64,000 nucleotides of DNA from the NCBI GenBank assembly GCA_030829985.1, contig JAURNW010000011.1:163700-227699 (forward strand), written 5' to 3'. The notes beneath the pieces are model-generated. The model saw only the letters and a program-made list of their open reading frames with translations, was not told the DNA's origin and searched no databases. The stretch's first letter is position 1. Every line of letters begins with the position of its first letter. Both the position numbers and the translations under genes were made by a program. Shown piece by piece: positions 57,175 to 64,000 of this stretch. Origin of the DNA: Gammaproteobacteria bacterium (GTDB lineage Bacteria > Pseudomonadota > Gammaproteobacteria > Eutrophobiales > Eutrophobiaceae).

Positions 57175-58674
57175 TTAGAACGATACGTCCCACTGTACGC
57201 GAAACCGGTTGTCATTAACCTGGCGGTTTACTACAGCGTCATCTAAAGACAGGTACGAGAAGTCGGCTGTGAGCTTGTTGTTATGCCCGGCAAAAAACCA
57301 GTTTGCGCCGATTGTGACCTCTTCACGCTTATTATTAACAAGAACATTAGTCGAGTTAGGCTCATCTACGAAGGCGTAGCGCGCCGCAAGCTCGAGTTGC
57401 TTAGGTATAGCTGGAATGAGGTGGTGGAAAAAATAACCGGATGACACGTAAGCACCTTCCATATCGCTGGTGGTATTATTAGCGGTATCGTCAACTTCTT
57501 TCCAATGATATTCCTGTTGGATGGATAACCCTTTCCACTTGAATGCAAAGCCCTGCGTATATTGCTCAACTTCGAATTGCCCATTGGTGGCAGCACCCGG
57601 GCTAGCGAAACCACTAAGATTGCCGCAACCACTGGATGACCAACGGGTGCAGCGGCCTTTGTTTGTCGCTGCGCCAAATGAGAGGCTTCCGGTGGGTAAT
57701 TCCGTATATTCTACGTCCGTTTGCTTCCAGGCAAGATCGCGGCCAAGGAAGTTCCATTGCAGTCGACCCATGTACATCAAATCTTCATCATCGTTACTTA
57801 CACCCCGACCCTCACCAGTAAAAGCACCGACGTAGTAGCGCAAATCAGCAGGTGTTTCTTTGAACAAACGACCACGTAATTGCACACCAACCTGGCGATC
57901 GATTGTGAATTGTCGATTGACTATAGAACGCTCGACAAACTGCTGGCGACCAGAGGAATCAACACGTTCCCGGTTGTAATCGATTTTCCACTGACCAACT
58001 CGTAGCGCCAACTCATCCCATTTATCCAATGTTATACGCCAATCGATAACACGTGAACTTGAGCTAGAACTGCTGTCACTAGTGCTACGAGTTGGTTCCA
58101 GGTCGACCTCGAAATAATAGCCAATCCAAGGCCGAAATCCGTGGCCACCGATCTTCATACGCAGACGGCGAGCTTCGAAAGTGTTTTGTGTGTCACTTGC
58201 AAAATTGCCGAGGCTGCGAGGGTCACTTCTGTATGGACTGGTATAACGTAGTTGGGCACGCCACTGCAGGTCCGTCCGCCAGTTACCATCGCGCGACTTG
58301 AAAGTGAAGCCTTTGCTGCCATGGCTTATTTTCACGGGGAACTCGTCATCTACCTTCTTTGCGACCTGGTCATTGACGGTTTTTTCCACTTTAGTGTCGA
58401 TGTGCTTATCAAGTTTTTGATCCATTGCCTCGCTAACTTTGCGATCAACGATTTCTTCCACTTCCGCCTCTGTAGCAGCAGACACACCTAAATCCTTACT
58501 GCTTAGGCTAGGTTTCTTCATCAGCTCTTTATGTTGGCTCTCCGTAATGGCGCCATTGTCTAATAGAATGTCAAGAAGTGCCTTATCAGCAGCATTTGCA
58601 GAAAAGCTCACTGCTGCGAGGATAAAAACTACGCTTGCGCGACAATACTTCGTGTATATTCGGAACGATTTCAT
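57175..58674 (-). CDS. Phosphate-selective porin, Porin_O_P (OprP/OprO) family
   Basis: 499 residues. A signal peptide ends near SFSANAADK. A coiled-coil-prone region of about 80 residues (EVEEIVDRKVSEAMDQ...) precedes a 16-stranded barrel with GFTFKSRDGNWRTDLQWRAQ and DWRITLDKWDELALRVGQWK. The terminal residue is Phe, as in outer-membrane barrels. OprP forms phosphate or polyphosphate-selective trimers. A Pho box lies 165 bases upstream. Confidence 0.9.
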   Translation of the reverse strand: MKSFRIYTKYCRASVVFILAAVSFSANAADKALLDILLDNGAITESQHKELMKKPSLSSKDLGVSAATEAEVEEIVDRKVSEAMDQKLDKHIDTKVEKTVNDQVAKKVDDEFPVKISHGSKGFTFKSRDGNWRTDLQWRAQLRYTSPYRSDPRSLGNFASDTQNTFEARRLRMKIGGHGFRPWIGYYFEVDLEPTRSTSDSSSSSSSRVIDWRITLDKWDELALRVGQWKIDYNRERVDSSGRQQFVERSIVNRQFTIDRQVGVQLRGRLFKETPADLRYYVGAFTGEGRGVSNDDEDLMYMGRLQWNFLGRDLAWKQTDVEYTELPTGSLSFGAATNKGRCTRWSSSGCGNLSGFASPGAATNGQFEVEQYTQGFAFKWKGLSIQQEYHWKEVDDTANNTTSDMEGAYVSSGYFFHHLIPAIPKQLELAARYAFVDEPNSTNVLVNNKREEVTIGANWFFAGHNNKLTADFSYLSLDDAVVNRQVNDNRFRVQWDVSF

Positions 58675-58822
58675 ATGTAAATCCTACAATTGATTAATTT
58701 TGTTGAAATAATGTATGGTAAAAGTCTTTTAACCATTTCTACTTATTCCCCTTAGTTAAATAACGCGAGTCAGGCTTATTTCTATGAATAACCTTCATCG
58801 CATTCTCGTGTGTTTACATGAC

Positions 58823-58857
58823 AATCTAGTGTAAAAAATATTACATTTTTATGACTG
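58823..58857 (-). promoter_or_regulatory. Pho box and -10 upstream of the porin gene
   Basis: On the minus strand CAGTCAT-AAAA-ATGTAAT (58857 to 58840), then after 11 bases TAGATT (58828-58823) as -10. The predicted leader is about 140 bases. First and second half-sites each depart from CTGTCAT/CTGTAAT by one or two bases. Confidence 0.65.
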
Positions 58858-59136
58858 TCTGCTTAGAGCAGTATGATTTCGACAACCTTCCGAAAGAGCT
58901 GGCTTAATCACATAAATGATTGGATTAGCAGAATCCATAGATTCGGATTTTTTCATAATACGAAGAAACACATTAATATCGCGATGACAGGGTGTCATTG
59001 ATAGGCGCTGGTGTTGAAGTAGATTCAACGGGTATGGCTATTCGCCACTTAAAGAAGTGCGGGAGCTGAATTTTTTATTGAGTGAAAAAAGATCGCAGAA
59101 TCATGTCGAACTCTCAATTAAATAATTATGTATTTT
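58858..59136. other. Gap between the porin promoter and the DUF2490 gene
   Basis: No gene seen. It contains the perfect palindrome ATGACA-GGG-TGTCAT (58984-58998), two face-to-face copies of the Pho half-site core. The rest is AT-rich without clear structure. It lies downstream of the DUF2490 operon. Confidence 0.5.
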
Positions 59137-59907
59137 TTAATCAATAAAAGAAAAGTTTGACTGCATACCAATAAAGGCAATGTGGTTAACTACATCGTCA
59201 GCACTACCTTGGCCTGCTACATACTGATTTTGATAACCAAACTCAAAAGCAAAACTTTTCGATACCCTATAATTCAATCCAACAAAAAGACGATTTTGAT
59301 TAAATCCCGACCGGGGTCCATCTGTATCATTTAAATGTATAAAAACCTCTTCATTAATCGCTAACGATAGATTGTCATGGATTTGATCCAGAGGGTAAGT
59401 GAAACGAGCAAAATACCTAAAACGCAAGGATGTGTCATCAACACCCTCGATAAAGCGTTGTTCGAAGCGCAGCCGATGCACAAGTTCAGCAGCACCACTC
59501 AATGAGTGTTTAGCAAGTAATTCCTGGAACGAACGATGCTCAACTCTATCCGGATCATAAGTAGGGATAATGGCATAACCTTGGTAGATACCAATATTTG
59601 GTTTGAGTTGATAACCCAACGCGCCTCTAATCAATATTGTATCGACACTCCCATTATCACCCCCGGGAACATCATCAACAGTAAACCGTGGCTGAATATC
59701 CAGGAACCCTCGATATTGTTCAGTAAACTGAAACCGATTGAGCGACATAGTCCATAAGCTTGATCTGGTTTCTGTATCCGCAAAAACTATCGTGGGTAAC
59801 AACAAAAGAAAGGCAAAGGCACATAAATAATGTGCCTCATTATGTGATCCGAAATTTATCAGCCTCCTGACTATAAATCTCAAAAGGAGCTTAAAGGTTT
59901 CAAACAT
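59137..59907 (-). CDS. DUF2490 outer-membrane-like protein
   Basis: 256 residues. A hydrophobic stretch (AHYLCAFAFLLLLPTIVFA) preceded by a 28-residue basic leader suggests a signal peptide, perhaps with a later start. The remainder is alternating aromatic/polar strands (RFRYFARFTYPLDQIHDNLS, FGYQNQYVAGQG) typical of DUF2490 beta-barrels. Function unknown. It follows the SulP gene by 33 bases, so it may provide an outer-membrane path for that transporter's anion. Confidence 0.75.
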   Translation of the reverse strand: MFETFKLLLRFIVRRLINFGSHNEAHYLCAFAFLLLLPTIVFADTETRSSLWTMSLNRFQFTEQYRGFLDIQPRFTVDDVPGGDNGSVDTILIRGALGYQLKPNIGIYQGYAIIPTYDPDRVEHRSFQELLAKHSLSGAAELVHRLRFEQRFIEGVDDTSLRFRYFARFTYPLDQIHDNLSLAINEEVFIHLNDTDGPRSGFNQNRLFVGLNYRVSKSFAFEFGYQNQYVAGQGSADDVVNHIAFIGMQSNFSFID

Positions 59908-59919
59908 CTTTGTAGCGAT

Positions 59920-59951
59920 TGGCCAAAATAGATTTGTCCTCTATTTTGGCA
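59920..59951 (-). repeat. Inverted repeat overlapping the SulP stop codon
   Basis: CCAAAATAGA and TCTATTTTGG pair perfectly around TTTGTCC. The SulP stop codon lies in the stem. There is no T run, so it may attenuate read-through into the DUF2490 gene or shield its ribosome site. Confidence 0.45.
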
Positions 59952-61575
59952 GTTCTGCATATGCTGCTTCTAACGCCTCCTCTCGAGTAGCGTAGTGATC
60001 TGACTCTGGAACGTGCTTATCTGCCTCAAGCGCTTTCAAAACACCTAAAACCGCGTCATTCATACCGCATTTATACACTTTGCGTTTAGAGTGTTTAGCG
60101 TCACCGGTAATGGTTTCGATTGCTAACGCTGCCGAAACATCAAGAGAGGGCATGCGCGTAAAATCGAGAACAAACGCCTTTGACCCTCCTTCTAAATGGG
60201 AACGTGCGTGGTGACCTAAATCAGCTGCCGCGCCAAAACTGAGGGGTCCGTCAAAATCGAAGACAGTTATAAGATCTCCGGCCTTTTGGAGTATTTCTTT
60301 TTCTCGATCGGTCGCGTTATGGAGTATTAGATCCGTCTGTTTTAAGCGTTCCATTTGCGTTCTTGCAATTTGTCTAACAAATGCGATGGAAGCGAGTACT
60401 ACGCCAACAGCTACTGCGGTAATAAGATCAACAAAAATTGTTAGCCCCAGGACTAGAACCATCAAGGCTAAATCCCAAGCCGGCCCTTTGTGAGAATTTT
60501 TTAAATAGTTCCAATCGATAATATCTAAACCAACCTTAACTAAAATACCGGCGAGAACAGCATTAGGTATGTATGCAGCTTGTGCCCCAAACCCGAGTAC
60601 CACCGCCAGTAGAAAAAACGCGTGTATCATGCCTGATATTCTGGTTCGACCGCCGGTTCTGATATTAACTACTGTTCTCATCGTTGCACCGGCGCCTGCC
60701 GCGCCACCGAACAGTCCTGCAAAAGTATTCCCAATACCTTGCCCAATGAGCTCCTTATTCGAGTCATGTCTAGACCGTGTCATATTATCGGCGACTAATG
60801 AGGTGAGAAGGCTATCGATAGCGCCAAGTAACGCGAGCACAAAAGCTGCTTCAACGATGATAAAGAAAGATACTGTCGTGATTTGCGGTATATGAATTTG
60901 TGGTAATCCGCTAGGGATATTCCCGAGAATGGGAATCGCGCCCGCGCCGATGAACAAACTCAGCGTCGTACCTATTATCAGTGCAGCCAATGGGCCGGGA
61001 AGGTATTTACCCAACTTTGCAGGCCATTTCAATGCGATCAACAATGTAAGAGCGCCCAGAAAAAGCGTCATGATGTTCATATCACTGGCAGCTGTTGGTG
61101 CATACAGCAAGGCATCGACTGTTCCTGCTGGCGTATCATGCCCAAGTAAAGGGCTTATTTGCAGAATTATGATGATCCCACCTATGCCACTCATAAAACC
61201 ACTAATAACCGGATAAGGCACTAATCTTATGTAGTCTCCAAGCTTAAAAACACCCATGAAAATCTGGAAAATACCAGCCAACATAATCGCGGTGAAGATC
61301 AGGGCTATATTACTGTCCAGATCCGGGTGCGCTGCAATGCTAGCCGCGAGTCCAGCGACAACAACGGTCATTGGGCCAGTTGGGCCAGATATCTGTGATT
61401 CTGTTCCGCCAAATAATGCAGCAAAAAAACCAACAAAAATTGCACCGTATAAACCAGCGATAGGTCCAAGCCCTGAAGCTACACCCATAGCTAATGCAAG
61501 CGGGAGTGCGACGACACCAGCCGTTAGCCCCCCATAGATGTCACCGCGTAGATGGGAAGTGTTTAATTTAATCAT
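59941..61575 (-). CDS. SulP family anion transporter with STAS domain, probable bicarbonate uptake
   Basis: 544 residues. About 11-12 membrane helices begin DIYGGLTAGVVALPLALAMG and include the SulP motif SQISGPTGPMTVVVAG. A C-terminal STAS domain follows (FVLDFTRMPSLDVSAALAIE). SulP proteins carry sulfate, bicarbonate (BicA) or other anions. The adjacent carbonic anhydrase gene makes bicarbonate the best guess; SulP-carbonic anhydrase pairs are known inorganic-carbon transporters in marine and sulfur-oxidising gammaproteobacteria. Confidence 0.88.
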   Translation of the reverse strand: MIKLNTSHLRGDIYGGLTAGVVALPLALAMGVASGLGPIAGLYGAIFVGFFAALFGGTESQISGPTGPMTVVVAGLAASIAAHPDLDSNIALIFTAIMLAGIFQIFMGVFKLGDYIRLVPYPVISGFMSGIGGIIIILQISPLLGHDTPAGTVDALLYAPTAASDMNIMTLFLGALTLLIALKWPAKLGKYLPGPLAALIIGTTLSLFIGAGAIPILGNIPSGLPQIHIPQITTVSFFIIVEAAFVLALLGAIDSLLTSLVADNMTRSRHDSNKELIGQGIGNTFAGLFGGAAGAGATMRTVVNIRTGGRTRISGMIHAFFLLAVVLGFGAQAAYIPNAVLAGILVKVGLDIIDWNYLKNSHKGPAWDLALMVLVLGLTIFVDLITAVAVGVVLASIAFVRQIARTQMERLKQTDLILHNATDREKEILQKAGDLITVFDFDGPLSFGAAADLGHHARSHLEGGSKAFVLDFTRMPSLDVSAALAIETITGDAKHSKRKVYKCGMNDAVLGVLKALEADKHVPESDHYATREEALEAAYAELPK

Positions 61576-61617
61576 AGGTAGTATGTCCGGTACTTAAGTT
61601 ATAAAAATAATAGTTTT

Positions 61618-62268
61618 TCACGCGCTATTTTTAGATTTGTAATATCTATCGTAGTACTTTTGAATTGTGATAAATTCCTGCTGTATTGGATCGTAACAAC
61701 TAACTTCCCCATTAGGGATGTCGTAGACCCAGCCATGGATATCTAGATCGCCGGACGCCATTTTGGAAGCGACTGAAGGATGCGTCGCCAGATGCTTTAT
61801 TTGCATTAATACATTTTCCCGTGTCATTTCAGGTAAGTGTGCGTGGCTTAGTTCACCGTTTTTGGCCTTAACAATCTCCAGCGCCGCTGAACAGTTGGAC
61901 AGCCAATTTGACACATGCGGCAGTGACTTAACGCTTTCGGGATTCATAGCTCCTTTCATGGCACCGCAGTCGGTATGGCCACAGATAACAATGTGTTTAA
62001 CACCTAATACCATCACAGCGAATTCTATTGAGGCAGTTATGCCTCCGGTGGTCAATGAATGGGGGGGGACAATATTTCCGGCATTACGACAAATGAACAG
62101 TTCTCCGGGATCAGTTTGCGTAATTAAATTAGGATCTATCCGAGAATCCGAGCATGTAATGAAAAGCGTTTCAGGCTCTTGTTTATTGGCAAGCTCTTTA
62201 AAAAGAGCCTTGTTTTTTTGAAACTCGGTTTTTTGAAACTTTGCTAGTCCGGTTATTAATTTTTCCAT
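61618..62268 (-). CDS. Beta-class carbonic anhydrase
   Basis: 216 residues. Zinc ligands C39, H98 and C101 with the D41-R43 dyad are visible in FITCSDSRIDP and CGHTDCGAMKG. It interconverts CO2 and bicarbonate. No signal peptide, so cytoplasmic. It is the first gene of an operon with SulP (42 bases later) and lies divergent from the LysR-type gene. Confidence 0.95.
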   Translation of the reverse strand: MEKLITGLAKFQKTEFQKNKALFKELANKQEPETLFITCSDSRIDPNLITQTDPGELFICRNAGNIVPPHSLTTGGITASIEFAVMVLGVKHIVICGHTDCGAMKGAMNPESVKSLPHVSNWLSNCSAALEIVKAKNGELSHAHLPEMTRENVLMQIKHLATHPSVASKMASGDLDIHGWVYDIPNGEVSCYDPIQQEFITIQKYYDRYYKSKNSA

Positions 62269-62319
62269 TTTAGTACCCTTATTCTCGTTGAATAATTTTT
62301 TGAATAAGCTTAATTTTTT

Positions 62320-62338
62320 ATCTTAGTCAATTTAAGAT
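62320..62338. promoter_or_regulatory. Inverted repeat, candidate LysR-type operator
   Basis: ATCTTA-GTCAATT-TAAGAT is a perfect 6-base inverted repeat with a T-N11-A core in the gap between the carbonic anhydrase and LysR genes. Location and symmetry fit binding by the adjacent regulator. Confidence 0.55.
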
Positions 62339-62429
62339 ACAAATATAAAGTTAAAGTTTTTTTGATAATATGATATTTGTGATAGGAATATCCTTTCAGA
62401 CAAGAAGGCCAAGGGTTATTATTGGTTCT

Positions 62430-63365
62430 ATGAAGTCATTAAATATTTCTTTGAAACAGCTCAGGTACTATCTGGTTGCGGCAAAACATAAAAGTTTACG
62501 TCAAGCAGCAAGAGAGCTAAAAATATCTCAGCCATCGCTTAGCGCACAGCTAAAAGGCCTGGAAGAATCACTAGGCGTTGTCTTATTCGAGCGAAATAGA
62601 GGCGGTGTTCTACTAACGCCTCTTGGTAGAGAATTAATTGGTGAAGCAAATCAAGCTATAAATGCGGCTGAATCTATTGTTGCTGCCGCTAATTATGTAA
62701 AAAATGGCCCATCAGGAACTTTCCGGCTCGGTACAAGCGCTTCATTAGGACCTTACTGTTTGCCGAGAGTTTTACCGTCGATACATAAAGAATATAAAGG
62801 TATTAAATTTTTCGTACGTGAAGAAGTACCCGCTTTACTCTATGAAGGTCTGCTAGTTGGCAAGTATGATTTGATTTTAACAATTTTGCCTGTTGATAGT
62901 CATTCCATAACCGTGAAAACCTTGTTTAGAGAGCCTATTTATCTAGTTGTTAATGCCGAACACAACCTGGCTAAAAGCAAAACAATAACCACTCGTCAGC
63001 TTGAAGGGCTGGAAGTGCTTACTATTGAAGAACATCATCTTTTTTATGCACAAGTAGAAGAGCTGTGTAAAAAATTTAATGCTAAATTACTGAGAGATTA
63101 TGAAGGCACTAGTCTTGACTCAATCAGGCAGATGGTTCAAATGGGAATGGGGGCCGCCTTTCTCCCCGCCTTGTATGTACGTTCAGAAATAAAAAGTAAA
63201 GATAAACTGCGGGTGCTTAAAATAGAAGACGAATCCATATACCGTGATACGGCATTGTGCTGGAGAAATACATCTCCGTTAAGATCGTTCTATCGAAACT
63301 TAAGTGTGTTTTTTCAGGCTGCTCTTGTAAAAGAATTCAATAAAGCAATAATCCTGCCGCCATAA
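62430..63365 (+). CDS. LysR-type regulator, OxyR-like but lacking the peroxidatic cysteine
   Basis: About 311 residues from ATG 62430; an ATG at 62370 would add 20 unrelated residues. The winged helix reads LRQAARELKISQPSLSAQLKGLE. The effector domain follows OxyR closely (TSLDSIRQMVQMGMGAAFLPAL and SPLRSFY near the end). Where OxyR has GHCLRDQ with the peroxidatic Cys199, this protein has HHLFYAQ; the later resolving cysteine (ELC) is kept. It is therefore unlikely to sense H2O2 by a disulfide. It is divergent from the carbonic anhydrase-SulP operon, which it probably controls. Confidence 0.85.
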   Translation: MKSLNISLKQLRYYLVAAKHKSLRQAARELKISQPSLSAQLKGLEESLGVVLFERNRGGVLLTPLGRELIGEANQAINAAESIVAAANYVKNGPSGTFRLGTSASLGPYCLPRVLPSIHKEYKGIKFFVREEVPALLYEGLLVGKYDLILTILPVDSHSITVKTLFREPIYLVVNAEHNLAKSKTITTRQLEGLEVLTIEEHHLFYAQVEELCKKFNAKLLRDYEGTSLDSIRQMVQMGMGAAFLPALYVRSEIKSKDKLRVLKIEDESIYRDTALCWRNTSPLRSFYRNLSVFFQAALVKEFNKAIILPP

Positions 63366-63571
63366 AATGACCAGAGGCAGCTCTCTCTTTGATGGTCATA
63401 TACGCATTTCACATTAATAAAAATTTTTACAGTAGTATAAATAATCCAAAACTATGAGTCAGAAGCTCCTCTAAATTACCCAAAATAGAGAATGTTGCTA
63501 TGACGAAGTCAATGCTAGTATTGAGGCGTGTTAATTGAATAACACATTAATAATAAATAAGGAGATTCACT

Positions 63572-63838
63572 TTGAAACTAATCAATACGCTATTACTCAC
63601 CCTCTTTCTGACTTTGCCTGTTTTAGGATTTAGTGCGGAATCTATCAATATTAATACTGCTAACAAGGAAACTTTAATGTCTGCCATTAAGGGTGTTGGC
63701 GAAAAGAAAGCTGAAGCAATTATCGCTTACCGAGAAACAAACGGTCCTTTTAAGTCAATCGATGAACTGACAAATGTAAAAGGAATAGGTCCGGAAATGA
63801 TTGATAAACACCGTGAAATACTAAGCACCTCAAAATAG
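63572..63838 (+). CDS. ComEA-like helix-hairpin-helix protein
   Basis: 88 residues. Starts at TTG 63572 after AAGGAGA. A signal peptide (LINTLLLTLFLTLPVLGFSA) is followed by a tandem helix-hairpin-helix domain: ININTANKETLMSAIKGVG and LTNVKGIGPEMIDKHREIL. Such short periplasmic proteins bind DNA for uptake in competent bacteria. PilT/PilU in the same window would fit natural transformation, but other competence genes are not visible. Confidence 0.88.
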   Translation: MKLINTLLLTLFLTLPVLGFSAESININTANKETLMSAIKGVGEKKAEAIIAYRETNGPFKSIDELTNVKGIGPEMIDKHREILSTSK

Positions 63839-63861
63839 ATCCACTTCTTTTTTTATTTTGG

Positions 63862-64000
63862 TGTACCCCGTCAGCCCCATGTGGACCAATTAGCCTAATT
63901 GCCTAAGAGATAGTTTTCGTTCATCGTTAACCGAAGAGGAAACGATGATGACAAATAAAAGAAGTGCAGAACAAACCGTACGTGATATTCGTCGACGTAC
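63862..64000 (+). mobile_element. Left end of an IS3-family insertion sequence (cut by the window)
   Basis: TGTACCCCGTCAGCCCCATG at 63862 has the TG-start and form of an IS3-type terminal inverted repeat. About 80 bases inside it an open frame resembling an OrfA transposase begins. The right end and the target duplication lie outside the window. Confidence 0.6.
63945..64000 (+). CDS. IS3-family transposase OrfA, N-terminal fragment
   Basis: ATG 63945 (or 63948) after GAGGAAACG opens MMTNKRSAEQTVRDIRRRT, which matches the N-terminus of IS3-family OrfA proteins that continue into a helix-turn-helix. Only 18 codons are visible, so the call rests on this short motif and the upstream terminal repeat. 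Confidence 0.65.
   Translation, partial: MMTNKRSAEQTVRDIRRR

Noticed and set aside
1..64000. CRISPR arrays, tRNA or rRNA genes, defence islands, prophage
   Set aside because: No regularly spaced repeats, cloverleaf-type sequences or phage/defence protein motifs were seen on either strand; almost all space is filled by recognisable metabolic and transport genes.

Overview
The window is a chromosomal segment of a gammaproteobacterium. The evidence is gene order: yqgE-ruvX-pyrR-pyrB-pyrC', pilT-pilU next to yggS-proC-yggT-yggU, and cutA-dsbD-tlpA-aroQ-accB-accC-prmA-dusB-fis-purH-purD are all arrangements typical of that class. Base composition is moderately AT-rich. No rRNA, tRNA or CRISPR array was seen. 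The species cannot be named from the sequence. The carbonic anhydrase/SulP/LysR cluster near the right end would suit an autotroph that takes up inorganic carbon, but that is inference.

Layout. 1-5.2 kb: end of yqgE, ruvX, then a pyrimidine operon (pyrR, pyrB, a dihydroorotase that has lost its metal ligands, an orphan pyrK-like gene) and a TrmB-family methyltransferase; a long inverted-repeat element lies between the dihydroorotase and pyrK. 5.2-8.2 kb: hydrolase, nitroreductase, small DksA-like protein, peroxiredoxin. 8.2-15.1 kb (minus strand): Na/Pi cotransporter, PhoX-like Tat protein, PilZ protein and three tandem PilT-type ATPases. 15.2-25 kb: yggS-proC-yggT-yggU, ilvA, rpiA, a small unlisted membrane protein, dtd, hemF, hisBH and a DEAD-box helicase. 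25-27.3 kb: arsenic cluster (acr3, arsR, arsC). 27.3-38.8 kb: the long minus-strand housekeeping block from cutA to purD. 38.9-41.7 kb: fxsA, djlA, a methyltransferase, sixA.

41.8-58.7 kb is a phosphate island: ppx and ppk (convergent), a DUF47-pit pair, phoU, pstB, pstA, pstC, pstS, phoR, phoB and a Porin_O_P porin. With the Na/Pi transporter and PhoX-like protein near 8-11 kb, the window carries outer-membrane entry, high- and low-affinity uptake, polyphosphate synthesis and breakdown, and the sensor-regulator pair. Convincing PhoB boxes with correctly placed -10 elements lie before pstS, pstC, phoB and the porin, and a weaker one before ppk. The pstC and phoB promoters sit so close to the start codons that nearly leaderless mRNAs are predicted. 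The pstS-pstC gap holds a terminator and several strong hairpins.

59.1-63.4 kb: a carbonic anhydrase-SulP-DUF2490 operon, divergent from an OxyR-like LysR regulator that lacks the peroxidatic cysteine. 63.5-64 kb: a ComEA-like protein and the left end of an IS3-family element cut by the window edge.

Most of the window is ordinary housekeeping DNA. The best leads for something new are the 240-base inverted-repeat element at 3405-3644, the predicted leaderless PhoB promoters, the hairpin array between pstS and pstC, and the cysteine-less OxyR-like regulator tied to a bicarbonate/carbonic anhydrase operon.
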